The notes: generated from the letters alone by a model not told the origin. 64,000 bases of DNA from an uncultured Oscillospiraceae bacterium (GCA_934446455.1 CAKSEE010000009.1:1-64000), one strand, 5' to 3'; positions 51,501-58,430 are shown, counted from the first letter of the stretch. Numbers and translations are program-made.

Positions 51501-51588
51501 TTGTCGTCGGAATTATTAACACAGCCGCTGCAATAAACAGCAGCAGCGCTATTCCGACTGCAATAAGCCGATTCCTTGTTTTTGTCAT
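45592..51588 (-). CDS. Giant secreted GLUG-repeat protein with C-terminal type I dockerin
   Basis: A 1998-aa exported protein. The start at 51588 (MTKTRNRLIAVGIALLLF) follows GGGAGG by 6 bases and opens a Sec signal peptide. From about 40 to 1280 it contains four successive blocks, each with FxGxFSGNGHTI-type units and many GGICGxN GLUG turns (e.g. VGGICGENKGGILRCAADGT), predicted to form a beta-helix. MBG/Ig-like domains follow (about 1300-1600), then a Cys-pair region with two CxxC units (CKVC, CEYC) and a Gly-rich linker. The end is a dockerin with two Ca-binding repeats (PGDINNDGILNSGDALALL and VGDYNGDGKIDIADARAVL). It is therefore probably attached to a cohesin scaffold on the cell surface. 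No glycosidase domain was recognised; it may bind polysaccharide or act as an adhesin. Confidence 0.85.
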   Translation of the reverse strand: MTKTRNRLIAVGIALLLFIAAAVLIIPTTTAGAETWIDSAAEFAGGDGSQSAPYKISSAEELAYVAKMVNGGETNENTYFELTANIDLGGKEWTPIGTKDNQFLGKFNGNGKTISNLTISGGDNLGLLAYSSGEIKSVYLDNVDITTSLNAGNAGGVCAFNNGTIDGCGVLSGAIRCSSSNGGQLGGISKENSGTISRCFSNAAIKGANSAGIVYVNRGIGVVQNCYNAGTIEGLSTAGGISNNNYGKITTCLNFGEIIAEDVTDEDGYVDKRGFGICVMNQPGASLENCYSDSDVCPKELFGGFSNNTTVYYKTTAELCDSSFLSDLNSNWEKGSESGETDGRYKTAIYTYPSLNGVGTAATRKGGQTYDFSVGAIGKKFEDFTYIETAEDFKNIANNLSGNYVLKNDIDFNGEVIEPIGDAESVTGSGLSMPFSGNFSGDGHKILNVTVKRELGSHSGLFGANKGTIINLAVEADVSGTAYVGGICASNESGGRIADCSFSGTVNGTKSYVGGICGENKGGILRCAADGTVNGDSSVGGICGSNSGGDIENCINLSEVTRNSSSGNIGGIVGESVKSTTNSTVSYCISIGKTADTHSTYIGGVCGYAYGAQITNSYFDSEVSAGLKAIYDAFDDRDTETLKGLTTAELSGELPTDFADTVWQAGRSEVTDIDGRAGTRTATYISLKNVGAPKVLESTPVYNFSLDGTENWEAYELISSVDDFRKIDENLSGNYVLARNINFGGNNYRPIAYKSGTSFTGKFSGNGHTISNIRVNYSDDLVGLFGTNKGLIMNLAVSGEVTGEEYIGGICAKNEGTIYSCSFDGEVKQSESTLREGKVGGICGINYATISNCFNSADVSGKDYIGGICGEMYGNDPVVVYCVSVGKVSGFTGSAMTGGICGNGNGVSYGGSSELSHCRFDMDVSGSINLINGAGKINNKGDNYSYKTEILCDKDIGKIGSFDPDIWNAGKGVVVTPDAKDGKFGTKTCYYMSLKCFGEYGGVSSDVFNFAFAGGRDDWQSYTLISSEDVFRTYWQWDVKWSENFVLGDDITLAYSLAPSDLIPTSLSTGTFSGMFSGNGHTVTLTDGSTCGLFGTNRGTIINLAVKGNVESDRDIGGICEDNYGTIYGCSFEGKVYTTGAHAGGMCYDNQGTISNCFVLADVKAGDCASGISVTNLSNSLESCYFVGNINSDIGGMISCSSSSNCYYNKEVSISPEDKAATGLTTLEMTSYGALAKMGFDGDIWEKRLNDAENGVAYYPSLKGSTYVPSVKYAKKLELNREGDKEPVYGDDIEFTLKALITFENDFYGEDITAEDPNGSFKVLVGSETEPIVLLGKTFKHRADTAGNVTFKLIYNGSGYFPENYSESFVVKIGKKKLTAADFTFAPASDLTFDNTLKAASVTAKSKGLGEITVKYYDESGKEAEPINAGTYTVKIDVAEGGNNYAAKDLTADTWKFTIAKAAALTLPDIKVSYRWSTDKDITVSVAGLPENMGKVTVDGAKKDGTIVAGIFPNACYSDGKFTFHLGPNTVGDIGKTGSFTIKLTADNYEGVTFTVKVTLTDKDNQEAPDPAAFDVVFTNDGSELIATIKTALKGVEYSFDGTTWSDANTTTVAHNVEVTAYIRYKETDEKNASAPVSKTVNSGHGTLTHHDAVKATCQNDGNTEYWECKVCAKYYSDEAATTEIALADTIIAKTGHKWSVTYSYDKDGHWHKCEYCDAATATESHVSSGEATATTAEYCTVCGYVITPRKDGNSGGQVNGGGGGGGRDDSTDTNPAINGIQKSWEDIAADLSKQNGDTAVITLNGKTTVPAEVIKVIADNRIKVEFVYDSAKSWLVDGSEIKTVSAVDFSMRFGSIDTVTLRGVSGGKYRISVTNVPAELKAAFRKQYAGEFANVYKLVDGKLVFRTCVKLVADGTAVISGMDAAGEYAVMICKYSDRPGDINNDGILNSGDALALLRYSVGLEEYENLWVGDYNGDGKIDIADARAVLRWSVGLTA

Positions 51589-51651
51589 ATGTACCTCCCA
51601 AAGTTCGGGCATGCTAAGCAATGCCCTTTCAATCATACCATTACATTTTAT

Positions 51652-51680
51652 ATTATACTGAGATTTTTTGGATTTGTCAA
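51652..51680 (-). promoter_or_regulatory. Promoter of the giant dockerin gene
   Basis: Perfect TTGACA and TATAAT on the minus strand, 17 bp apart, about 57 bases before the ATG at 51588. Confidence 0.85.
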
Positions 51681-51886
51681 TAACTATTAAAAGGATTTGT
51701 GTGTAAACCCGCAAAACTTGTTTTTCAGCCCCGCCCTGATGAACGGCGACCCGCATTGGTCAGGCATGGGCGCCGGCAGGCGGGGATTCGGTTGGAAATG
51801 CAGAAAGCGCAAAACATTCGAACCTATGAAAAGCGACGTGCTTGACAAATCCAATTGCACTCAAAGCCTGCGACGGAGCGCAAAAG
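51681..51886. other. Intergenic stretch with no feature recognised
   Basis: No convincing gene, promoter or repeat was found between the promoter of the giant gene and the hairpin at 51887. Confidence 0.45.
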
Positions 51887-51949
51887 GCAGAATTTCATTC
51901 TGCTGAGTCTGTCGGAAAAGTCCCGTTGGGGGACTTTTTCGACGGTCTG
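51887..51949. repeat. Solo end-hairpin of the terminator-inserted element, copy D
   Basis: A small hairpin GCAGAAT-TTC-ATTCTGC (51887-51903) is followed by GTCTGTCGGAAAAGTCCC, the loop GTTG and the matching arm GGGACTTTTTCGACGGTCTG. This is the first hairpin of copies B and C with both arms, but without the cruciform, the TTTTTTGCCTCGGG hairpin or the other end. It also sits next to a terminator-like hairpin. It may be a deletion remnant or a minimal form. Confidence 0.7.
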
Positions 51950-52020
51950 TATCACTATTCAATCTGTTGGGTGATTTGAACGTAGCCGAAAGCGGCGCAA
52001 AGCCCCCGCGGGGCGCAAAA

Positions 52021-52051
52021 ACGCCCGCAGGCACTTTCGGTTTGCGGGCGT
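52021..52051 (-). terminator. Terminator of the sugar isomerase gene
   Basis: ACGCCCGCA and TGCGGGCGT pair around a 13-base loop, with TTTTT on the minus side, about 16 bp after the stop. Confidence 0.8.
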
Positions 52052-52066
52052 ATGTTAATGTTTGCT

Positions 52067-53551
52067 TTACTTTACAAAGGGATTCTCCGTCGGGTACATC
52101 ATGCCTGCGGGCCGGTTAAAGCCGATATCCTCAACGCCGAGATATCTGAATACGTTGAACAGCGCCTTGCCGCAGTGACCGAACGCAACCGCGCCGTGGT
52201 GCGGATAGTTCTTCTCGATGAGAACGTGGCGGTAGAAGCGTCCCATTTCGGGGATAGCGAACACGCCGATAGAGCCGAACGACTTTGTTGCAACGGGGAG
52301 AACCTCGCCCTGCGCAACGTATGCGCGGATCTGCGCGTCAGCGGTGGACTGAAGTCTGAAGAACGTGATGTCGCCGGGGATAATGTCGCCCTCGAGCGTG
52401 CCCATGGTTACTTCCTCGGGGAGCGCTCTCGCCATAATCATCTGGTTCTTCATCGTGCACTTGGAAAGCTTGGACGAGCAGGTGTTGCCGCAATGGAAGC
52501 CCATGAACGTGTCGGTGTGCTTGTAGGGGAACTTGCCCTCGATGGAAGCCTTGTACATATCCGCAGGAACGGAGTTGTTGATGTCAAGCAGCGTTACTGC
52601 GTCCTGTGTTACGCACGTACCGATGAACTCGGAAAGCGTGCCGTAAATATCAACCTCGCAGGAAACGGGAATGCCGCGGCCTGTCAGGCGGGAGTTTACA
52701 TAGCACGGAACAAAGCCGAACTGGGTCTGGAACGCGGGCCAGCACTTGCCTGCGATGGCAACGTACTTTCTGTAGCCCCTGTGCTGCTCTACCCAGTCAA
52801 GCAGGGTAAGCTCGTACTGCGCAAGCTTCGGGAGGATAGAGGGTATCTTGTTGCCCTCGCCAAGCTCCTTCGCCATGTCTGCCGCTACCTCGGGGATACG
52901 CGGGTCGCCCTCGTGCTTATTGAACGCCTCAAACAGGTCGAGCTCGGAGTTCTCCTCGATTTCAACGCCGAGGTTGTAGAGCTGCTTGATGGGCGCGTTG
53001 CACGCAAGGAAGTTGAGCGGGCGCGGACCAAAGGAGATTATCTTGAGGTCGTGCAGGCCGACGATGGTTCTTGCAACGGGGATAAAGTCCTTTATCATGT
53101 CAGCGACTTCTTCCGCAGTACCAACGGGGTACTCGGGTATGTATGCGTTGATGTTGCGCAGCTTCAGGTTGTAGGAAGCGTTCAGCATACCGCAGTAAGC
53201 GTCGCCGCGGCCCTGAATGAGCGATGTTTCGGAATCCTCCTCAGCGGCAGCCGCAAACATAACGGGACCGTCGAAGTGCTTTGCAAGCAGCGTTTCAGCT
53301 ATCTCGGGACCGAAGTTGCCGAGGTATACGCAAAGCGCGTTGCAGCCCGCCTTCCTGATGTCCTCAAGCGCCTGCACCATGTGTATCTCGCTCTCAACGA
53401 TGCAGATGGGACATTCGTAGATGTCCTGTGCGCCGTACTTGTCAGTGTAAGCCTTTACAAGCGCCTTTCTTCTGTTTACGGAAAGGCTCTCGGGGAAGCA
53501 GTCACGCGATACGGCAACGATACCGAGCTTTATCTCAGGGATATTGTTCAT
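52067..53551 (-). CDS. L-fucose/L-arabinose isomerase family protein
   Basis: A 494-aa cytoplasmic protein of the fucose/arabinose isomerase superfamily, which interconverts aldoses and ketoses. Family-like segments include GCNALCVYLGNFGPE, FAAAAEEDSE, VAIAGKCWPAFQTQFG and the metal-site region MGFHCGNTCSSKL with SFGSIGVF. The start at 53551 (MNNIPEIKLG) is preceded by AAAGGA. No sugar transporter or kinase is adjacent, so the sugar is not evident. Codon usage is very biased to preferred codons, suggesting high expression. Confidence 0.8.
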   Translation of the reverse strand: MNNIPEIKLGIVAVSRDCFPESLSVNRRKALVKAYTDKYGAQDIYECPICIVESEIHMVQALEDIRKAGCNALCVYLGNFGPEIAETLLAKHFDGPVMFAAAAEEDSETSLIQGRGDAYCGMLNASYNLKLRNINAYIPEYPVGTAEEVADMIKDFIPVARTIVGLHDLKIISFGPRPLNFLACNAPIKQLYNLGVEIEENSELDLFEAFNKHEGDPRIPEVAADMAKELGEGNKIPSILPKLAQYELTLLDWVEQHRGYRKYVAIAGKCWPAFQTQFGFVPCYVNSRLTGRGIPVSCEVDIYGTLSEFIGTCVTQDAVTLLDINNSVPADMYKASIEGKFPYKHTDTFMGFHCGNTCSSKLSKCTMKNQMIMARALPEEVTMGTLEGDIIPGDITFFRLQSTADAQIRAYVAQGEVLPVATKSFGSIGVFAIPEMGRFYRHVLIEKNYPHHGAVAFGHCGKALFNVFRYLGVEDIGFNRPAGMMYPTENPFVK

Positions 53552-53595
53552 AGTTCTTTTTCCTTTCAGATTTTTTGGGCTCTGCCCTTTTTTAT

Positions 53596-53624
53596 AGGAT
53601 ATCACAAATTATTGCTTTTTTCAA
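53596..53624 (-). promoter_or_regulatory. Promoter of the sugar isomerase gene
   Basis: TTGAAA and TATCCT on the minus strand, 17 bp apart, with a start about 37 bases before the ATG. An AT palindrome AGTATAATTATACT at 53703-53716 lies further upstream, at the end of the ecfT gene. Confidence 0.6.
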
Positions 53625-53710
53625 GCGTATATTGGCGCGATTTGCCCAAATGATTGTACTTTTTATTCAGACTTTGCGCATTTTTGGGGAAAATCCGCCC
53701 GAAAGTATAA

Positions 53711-54544
53711 TTATACTCTCGCGTATGCCCTGCGCAGCTTCTCTGCGAATATCGCCGCAGACGGCAGGAAGCACAGCGCCCCGAACATAATATAAAGCGC
53801 CATATCCCCCGCGGAGAAGTCGAGCCCCGCCATAAGCGGGTAGTAGCCAAACTCCCCTGCCCCGCTCGCCATGAGCGCCGCAGAGCCGCCCGCGCAGAGC
53901 ACAACGGCAGCGAGCGCCGCAGCGTCCCTCAGCCCAAACCTGTGCCTTGAATAGAACGTGCGCCGCCCCGTGCCGTACCCGCGCGAGCGCATTATCTCCG
54001 CAGACGTCATAGCCTGCTCAGCCGAGCAGCCCACCGAATCCGAAAAAGCCGACAGATACCCGCGCACTTCCGAAGCGCCGCGTGTACGCGCGAAATCCCG
54101 CGTTCTGCGGATAAAAAGCGGCACGAACCTTAGCGCGCAGGACAGCACAAGCCCCGCCGAAGGGACGGCTCTTCCAAAAAGCCACACATACTTTTCCGAG
54201 GTCATGAAGCGCGTTCCCGCAGCGCCCCAGAGCACCGCAGCCGCGAGCATTCCGCCAAAAACCGCGCCGTAGGCGAGCGCCTCGGCGGTGAATGCGGTAT
54301 CCCCCACGAAAAACAGCACCGTAGCGCCGCTGTGCACAAAAAACGGGTTCGCGAGCGCCGCGCACGCCGCCATAACAGGCAGCCACAGCATTCCCCGAAG
54401 CCGTGAAGCAAGCCCCGCGCAGAGCGTTCCCCCCGCAAGGGAAAGCGCCGTCATAACGGGGTCGCGCGTGAAAACGGTTATCGCCATCACCGAAAAAAGG
54501 TACAGGAAGCACACGACGGGGTGTGCGTTTTCAAGGTATCTCAC
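53711..54544 (-). CDS. ecfT: Energy-coupling factor transporter transmembrane protein EcfT (orphan)
   Basis: A 277-aa membrane protein with several hydrophobic helices and the EcfT coupling-helix signature in EIMRSRGYGTGRRTFY (A-R-G motif). It would couple vitamin-binding S-components to ATPases EcfA1/EcfA2. No ATPase or S-component gene is next to it; it overlaps the upstream phosphatase gene (ATGA) instead. It may use subunits encoded elsewhere, or be left over from a split cluster. Confidence 0.8.
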   Translation of the reverse strand: MRYLENAHPVVCFLYLFSVMAITVFTRDPVMTALSLAGGTLCAGLASRLRGMLWLPVMAACAALANPFFVHSGATVLFFVGDTAFTAEALAYGAVFGGMLAAAVLWGAAGTRFMTSEKYVWLFGRAVPSAGLVLSCALRFVPLFIRRTRDFARTRGASEVRGYLSAFSDSVGCSAEQAMTSAEIMRSRGYGTGRRTFYSRHRFGLRDAAALAAVVLCAGGSAALMASGAGEFGYYPLMAGLDFSAGDMALYIMFGALCFLPSAAIFAEKLRRAYARV

Positions 54545-55059
54545 GGGCGCTCACCCCGCAGGCGACGCTCGCCCCGCAGGCGACGCTCGTCACGCAGGCG
54601 ACGCTCGTCACGCAGCAGATGCGCAATAAGCGCCTCGCAGCCCTCTGTCACGTCGGCGTAGGTGCGCTCAAAATCGCCCGTATACCACGGGTCTGAGATG
54701 TCGCGCGCGGAATCAGTAAAGTCAAGCAGCCTGCATATTTTGCCGTCGTTATCGCCGCGCCCCGCTATGCGCCGCATATTGCGGATATTCGCGCCGTCCA
54801 TGCCCACGAGCAGGTCGTATTCGTCGTAGTCCCCGCGCGTCATCTGCCGTGCGCGCTTCGCGGAGTAGTCTATGCCGAGCCGCCTTAGCACAGCCGCCGT
54901 GCCGTAATGCACGGGGTTTCCCAGTTCCTCTGCGGAAGTCGCCGCTGACTGCGCGGTTATCCAGCTTATCCCGCGTTTTTTCAGCATATCCAGAAAGACG
55001 AGCTCCGCCATAGGCGAGCGGCATATGTTGCCGTGGCAGACGAAAAGTATCTTGTACAT
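54541..55059 (-). CDS. Low-molecular-weight protein-tyrosine phosphatase with repeat-coded tail
   Basis: A 172-aa phosphatase. The P-loop CHGNICRSP (C-x5-R-S, Cys at 8) and the later DPWYTGDFERTYADV (general-acid Asp) are intact. After about residue 148 the protein ends in LRDERRLRDERRLRGERRLRGERP, split here as four six-residue units encoded by an 18-bp tandem DNA repeat (about 54545-54615). Normal LMW-PTPs end before this. The tail is strongly charged and probably a product of repeat expansion. It is translationally coupled to ecfT. Confidence 0.9.
   Translation of the reverse strand: MYKILFVCHGNICRSPMAELVFLDMLKKRGISWITAQSAATSAEELGNPVHYGTAAVLRRLGIDYSAKRARQMTRGDYDEYDLLVGMDGANIRNMRRIAGRGDNDGKICRLLDFTDSARDISDPWYTGDFERTYADVTEGCEALIAHLLRDERRLRDERRLRGERRLRGERP
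54545..54615. repeat. 18-bp tandem repeat in the phosphatase 3' end
   Basis: About four copies of GACGCTCG(C/T)C(C/A)CGCAGGC give the hexapeptide LR(D/G)ERR. The copy number could vary between strains without shifting the frame. Confidence 0.85.
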
Positions 55060-55185
55060 TGGGTCATTCCTTTCTGAAAGGCTTTGTTATGCGCTTTACT
55101 GCCGCGTTTTGCCCGCTGTCAGATTTTACATATTTCCGTTCAGATTCACAGAAAATGCGCAAATCGGGGCAAATTGCGGACGTGT

Positions 55186-55227
55186 GTAGTAGTCAAATGG
55201 TAGTAAAAATCTGCGGGTTTACTACTA
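55186..55227. promoter_or_regulatory. GTAGTA-motif cluster between phosphatase and integrase genes
   Basis: GTAGTAGTC (55186), GTAGTAAAA (55200) and the inverted TTTACTACTA (55218) form a mixed direct/inverted repeat, with the TAGTAAA/TTTACTA arms making a palindrome. It lies upstream of the phosphatase and just outside the integrase, so it may be a regulatory site or part of the attachment region. Confidence 0.4.
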
Positions 55228-55317
55228 AGGATTTTGCGCGGAGAAAATCAACGCTTTTATTATAACATATTTTATTGGTTTTGCATAGTACCCATGAGCA
55301 TTTCCGGCTTAAGGCAA

Positions 55318-55343
55318 ATGGGCGTACATCTCTGTACGCCCAT
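55318..55343 (-). terminator. Terminator of the prophage integrase gene
   Basis: ATGGGCGTACA and TGTACGCCCAT form a perfect 11-bp stem with a TCTC loop, 7 bp after the integrase stop. Confidence 0.75.
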
Positions 55344-55350
55344 AATTATT

Positions 55351-56622
55351 TTATCCCATCACTCTGAACATTTCCTGTGTTTTCTCCCCGCCAAGCTTAT
55401 CCATCTCCCTGCGGGCATTTTCAATCTCGGCTATCCGACCGAGTTCGTCCTGAGCGTCCTCAAGTCCGAGATGTGTGTAAGTATTCAGAGTAACACCGAT
55501 GTCGCTGTGTCCCATAAGGTATTGCAGCGTTTTCGGGTTCATGCCGGATTTCGCCATATTGCTGCAATAGGTGTGGCGGCAGACGTGCGGAGTGATACTC
55601 GGCATTTGCAGGCGGTAAATCTCGTTGTACCGATTCACCATATGCTTTAATCGGTGTTCCCAGTGCATTGCGACCAGCGGCATTTCATTTTTGTCGTAGT
55701 ACAGAAATCCTGCGTACCCATCTATTATTCGTTCGCGTTTTGGTGGTTCTCTGTCCTCAATTATGGCACGGAAGCACTCGACAACATCATCGGTAATCGG
55801 CAGCTTTCTTGTACCAGCTTTGGTCTTGGTAGGCTCAATATGGTAAGTGCTGTCCGAAGTCCGCTGCAATTGATGGTCGATATTCAGCACTTTTTTCTGT
55901 AAATCTATATCTTTAAGTGTAAGCCCGCAAAATTCTGAAATTCGCAGTCCGGTGTGAAACAGAATGTAAACTGCTTCATAATATTTACAGTAGCAATTGT
56001 CGTCGTGCACAAATTTAAGAAACCGCCTCATATCCTCGCGGCTGATGGCTTCTCTTGTAACGCTGTCGTTGACCACGACACCCGCAAGCTGAAATCCGAA
56101 CGGGTTCTTGTTCAGGATATCATCATCGACCGCCATCTGGAACGCAGGTCGCAGAATTCCTCTGACTGTTTTTACCGTGCTGTACCCTCTGCCGTCTTTC
56201 TGAAGTTTTATCAGAAACAGCTTAGCGTCCGAGGTTTTGATGTGCGAAATCTTTTTTGCACCGAATTCCTCGTTTTTGAGAATATTCATAACGAAATTGT
56301 AGTTTGCCACCGTGCTGGGTCTGGAACCCGTTTTTGTGGAAAGATAACGCTCGGTTATCTCAACGACTGTGAGATTAAGTTTTTGTGGGTCAAGCTGCGA
56401 TTCAATATCGCGCCCTATCTGCTTTTCAAGTTCGCGGAGTGATGGCGTAGCTTTCTTTCCTGCCGGAAGTTTATCCGTGGGTTCAAGCCGCCAGCTGTAA
56501 ACGAATTTTGCTTTGTCGCCGACATAGTATTTGAATTGATATTTCCCATCAGCGCGGATCGATTCGCCGGCACGGAGCAGGCGGTGCTTTGAGTCGCGCC
56601 TTATTTTTCTTAGTGTTGCCAT
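55351..56622 (-). CDS. Tn916-type tyrosine integrase
   Basis: A 423-aa integrase. The N-terminal AP2-like arm-binding domain (about 10-75, LRAGESIRADGKYQFKYY, LRELEKQIGRD) is that of Tn916 Int. A core-binding domain follows (about 85-190), then a catalytic domain with Arg in TGLRISEFCGL, HVCRH (His and Arg), LMGHSD and the Tyr in LNTYTHLG. All catalytic residues are present. AGGAGG precedes the ATG. It overlaps the small excisionase-like gene by 13 bases and is followed by its own terminator. Confidence 0.92.
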   Translation of the reverse strand: MATLRKIRRDSKHRLLRAGESIRADGKYQFKYYVGDKAKFVYSWRLEPTDKLPAGKKATPSLRELEKQIGRDIESQLDPQKLNLTVVEITERYLSTKTGSRPSTVANYNFVMNILKNEEFGAKKISHIKTSDAKLFLIKLQKDGRGYSTVKTVRGILRPAFQMAVDDDILNKNPFGFQLAGVVVNDSVTREAISREDMRRFLKFVHDDNCYCKYYEAVYILFHTGLRISEFCGLTLKDIDLQKKVLNIDHQLQRTSDSTYHIEPTKTKAGTRKLPITDDVVECFRAIIEDREPPKRERIIDGYAGFLYYDKNEMPLVAMHWEHRLKHMVNRYNEIYRLQMPSITPHVCRHTYCSNMAKSGMNPKTLQYLMGHSDIGVTLNTYTHLGLEDAQDELGRIAEIENARREMDKLGGEKTQEMFRVMG

Positions 56623-56831
56623 GCTTTTCTCCTCCTGAGTTCTGTGTGTTCATCAAGGTATTTTTCAAAAATCGTGCGGATAATAAGTCTGCGGCCGCCG
56701 TAAAACGCTATGAAATCAAGTTGTGTACCGCTTCTGATAAGAGCAAGGAACTTTCTGCTGCTCAAATCGAAAAGCAGAATGGTTTCATTGGGGTTAAGAA
56801 GGTCTTTTTCGCCCAGTTCGGTTTTCGCCAT
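56610..56831 (-). CDS. Small excisionase-like protein (first)
   Basis: A 73-aa protein with a helix-turn-helix-like pattern (LFDLSSRKFLALIRSGTQL) and a basic end (HTELRRRKAWQH). AAGGGAGTGAG precedes the ATG. It overlaps the integrase start by 13 bases. Small DNA-binding proteins in this position usually act in excision. Sequence family not certain. Confidence 0.55.
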   Translation of the reverse strand: MAKTELGEKDLLNPNETILLFDLSSRKFLALIRSGTQLDFIAFYGGRRLIIRTIFEKYLDEHTELRRRKAWQH

Positions 56832-56931
56832 AAAATCTCACTCCCTTCATGACGTTTTCCGTTCAACGGTCATTACTATATATTACTCTTAATCGTAAAA
56901 ATAGCAACTACTAACGGCAGAATAAATAAAA

Positions 56932-57126
56932 TCAGATCGTAGAAGTATTGCAGAGAAACTCCTCGAATTTTGTGCGATTTATGAGGTATCTGTTTCCGCT
57001 GTAAACCGAGAACACTCCGAGGTTTTCCTCCGCCAGTCGCCGCATTTTCTTTACCCCGATGTTAAAATACTCTCCTGCTTCCTTTATTGTGAGCAGATAC
57101 TTTTCTCCGGTTGTCATTTCTTTCAT
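56932..57126 (-). CDS. Tn916 Xis-type excisionase
   Basis: A 64-aa protein closely following the Tn916 Xis pattern: KYLLTIKEAGEYFNIGVKKM, RRLAEEN and a final basic/hydrophobic segment (NRYLINRTKFEEFL), i.e. a winged helix. The start at 57126 (MKEMTTGEK) follows GGAGG. A large hairpin in its leader (57144-57190) may control it. Together with the Tn916-type integrase it makes a matched recombination module. Confidence 0.8.
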   Translation of the reverse strand: MKEMTTGEKYLLTIKEAGEYFNIGVKKMRRLAEENLGVFSVYSGNRYLINRTKFEEFLCNTSTI

Positions 57127-57143
57127 TGTAAATCCTCCATTCT

Positions 57144-57190
57144 GAACCACTACGCTGCTGTTCAAGTGGCAGCAATACCGTAAGTGGTTC
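57144..57190 (-). promoter_or_regulatory. Large hairpin in the excisionase leader
   Basis: GAACCACT and AGTGGTTC are perfect outer arms, with inner TGCTG and CAGCA arms, ending 18 bases before the excisionase ATG. It may restrict translation or attenuate transcription of xis. Confidence 0.5.
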
Positions 57191-57256
57191 GCATAAATAT
57201 GCTTTCAACTATAAAAGGACAGCTATTCAAGATTTCCGAACCAAAAATAAAAAAAA

Positions 57257-57288
57257 TTACCCGCCAAGGAAAAATCCTCAGCGGGTAA
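57257..57288 (-). terminator. Terminator after the 102-aa gene
   Basis: TTACCCGC and GCGGGTAA pair with an inner AGGA/TCCT stem, and the minus side runs into eight T. It separates the two upstream genes from the excision module. Confidence 0.85.
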
Positions 57289-57335
57289 CAAGAATAGATT
57301 TTTAATATAGAGATGATTCTGCAAGATTAAGCATA

Positions 57336-57644
57336 CTAATCAAACAAATTGTCTAGCTTTGGATACAACGGCATTCCCTTTCCTTCGCGAACATCAATCT
57401 TGTTTTCTCTTTCGACTTTCTGTATCATAGTTTTTAGTGGGGATGTCTGTTTCTCAGTCATAGAACTCAAGATTTTCTTACCACTTTTGGTTTTAGCTTT
57501 TATGCGAATTGCTGCTGTAATAAGGACTTCGTCTTCACCTATCTCAGTTTGATATTCAAGATCATATCCCACACCATGCTGGCAGTAGCCACCGCCAGGT
57601 TTCATATTCTTATGTGGCTTCAATATAGTTGCAAAATTAATCAT
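57336..57644 (-). CDS. Unknown 102-aa prophage protein
   Basis: A small protein with a glycine-rich start (MKPGGGYCQHGVGYDLEYQT) and a beta strand ITAAIRIKAKTKSGKK. The start at 57644 overlaps the stop of the upstream AraC-like gene. No family was recognised. Its coupling suggests it works with that gene. Confidence 0.45.
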   Translation of the reverse strand: MINFATILKPHKNMKPGGGYCQHGVGYDLEYQTEIGEDEVLITAAIRIKAKTKSGKKILSSMTEKQTSPLKTMIQKVERENKIDVREGKGMPLYPKLDNLFD

Positions 57645-58401
57645 TATTATCCAAGCATTCCTTTCCAGTTCTATCACGATAGAACCATACCATTCTTCTG
57701 TCGACCTCATAGTACTTGCAGTCAAAAAACTCACAGATTGCCTTTAATTCTGCTTCTGATGTAAGCTCAAGGTCTATGCACTTTTCGATTTCAGGTCTAA
57801 TATAATCATTATCACTTTGAAAGCTAACCATCTGGTCAAAACAGCTGCTTGCGAAATGGTAAAGCGGCATTCCCAGTCTTTCAGCAAGTTCTGCTATCAT
57901 ATTACAAGTATCCATCGAAAAGCCAAATTCGTTCTGTATATCTATGAACTCATCTGGAATTTCAATAAATTCTTCTCGCAGCGCTTCCTTATTCAATATT
58001 ATTTCCTCCATTTCCGATACCGACTCTGTCCGTGTAACGGTCAGATTTATCCTGTTGTCAGGCGCGGACTTATTTTCTTTTAGTACTTGTTTTGGTGTGA
58101 AATCTACTATATGACGGAAATCTCTGCTCATAGCAGACTCTGCACTATAGCCAAAATCAAGAGCAAGGTGATTTAATGGATATGTAGGGTTTTCCTTTAT
58201 TTTCCTACAGATGAAGAAGATTTTTCTCATTTTTATATAGAGGAAAAGACTCTCATCTAAGACTGCGTCAAAACAGTTCTTATAAAACTTTGAGTTAAAC
58301 CCTGTCTGCTTACTTACTCCCAAAATTATCTCGTTGGGTTTCCATTCGATATGCTCGTCAATATAGTCTAGAGCAATATTCAACATATTTCTGCCTGCCA
58401 T
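57637..58401 (-). CDS. AraC-type HTH protein of the prophage
   Basis: A 254-aa protein. The N-terminal 100 residues look like a double AraC/HTH_18 domain: ALDYIDEHIE, then YIKMRKIFFICRKIKENP, LNHLALDFGYSAESAMSRDF and FTPKQVLKE. Residues 110-254 are unassigned and acidic, containing a long helical stretch (MDTCNMIAELAERLGMPLY). AAAGGAGG precedes the start at 58401. An AraC-type protein in a lysogeny region is unusual; it may regulate the element or a host gene. Confidence 0.65.
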   Translation of the reverse strand: MAGRNMLNIALDYIDEHIEWKPNEIILGVSKQTGFNSKFYKNCFDAVLDESLFLYIKMRKIFFICRKIKENPTYPLNHLALDFGYSAESAMSRDFRHIVDFTPKQVLKENKSAPDNRINLTVTRTESVSEMEEIILNKEALREEFIEIPDEFIDIQNEFGFSMDTCNMIAELAERLGMPLYHFASSCFDQMVSFQSDNDYIRPEIEKCIDLELTSEAELKAICEFFDCKYYEVDRRMVWFYRDRTGKECLDNND

Positions 58402-58430
58402 ATGCAAACCTCCTTTGTGTTTGTGATTTT

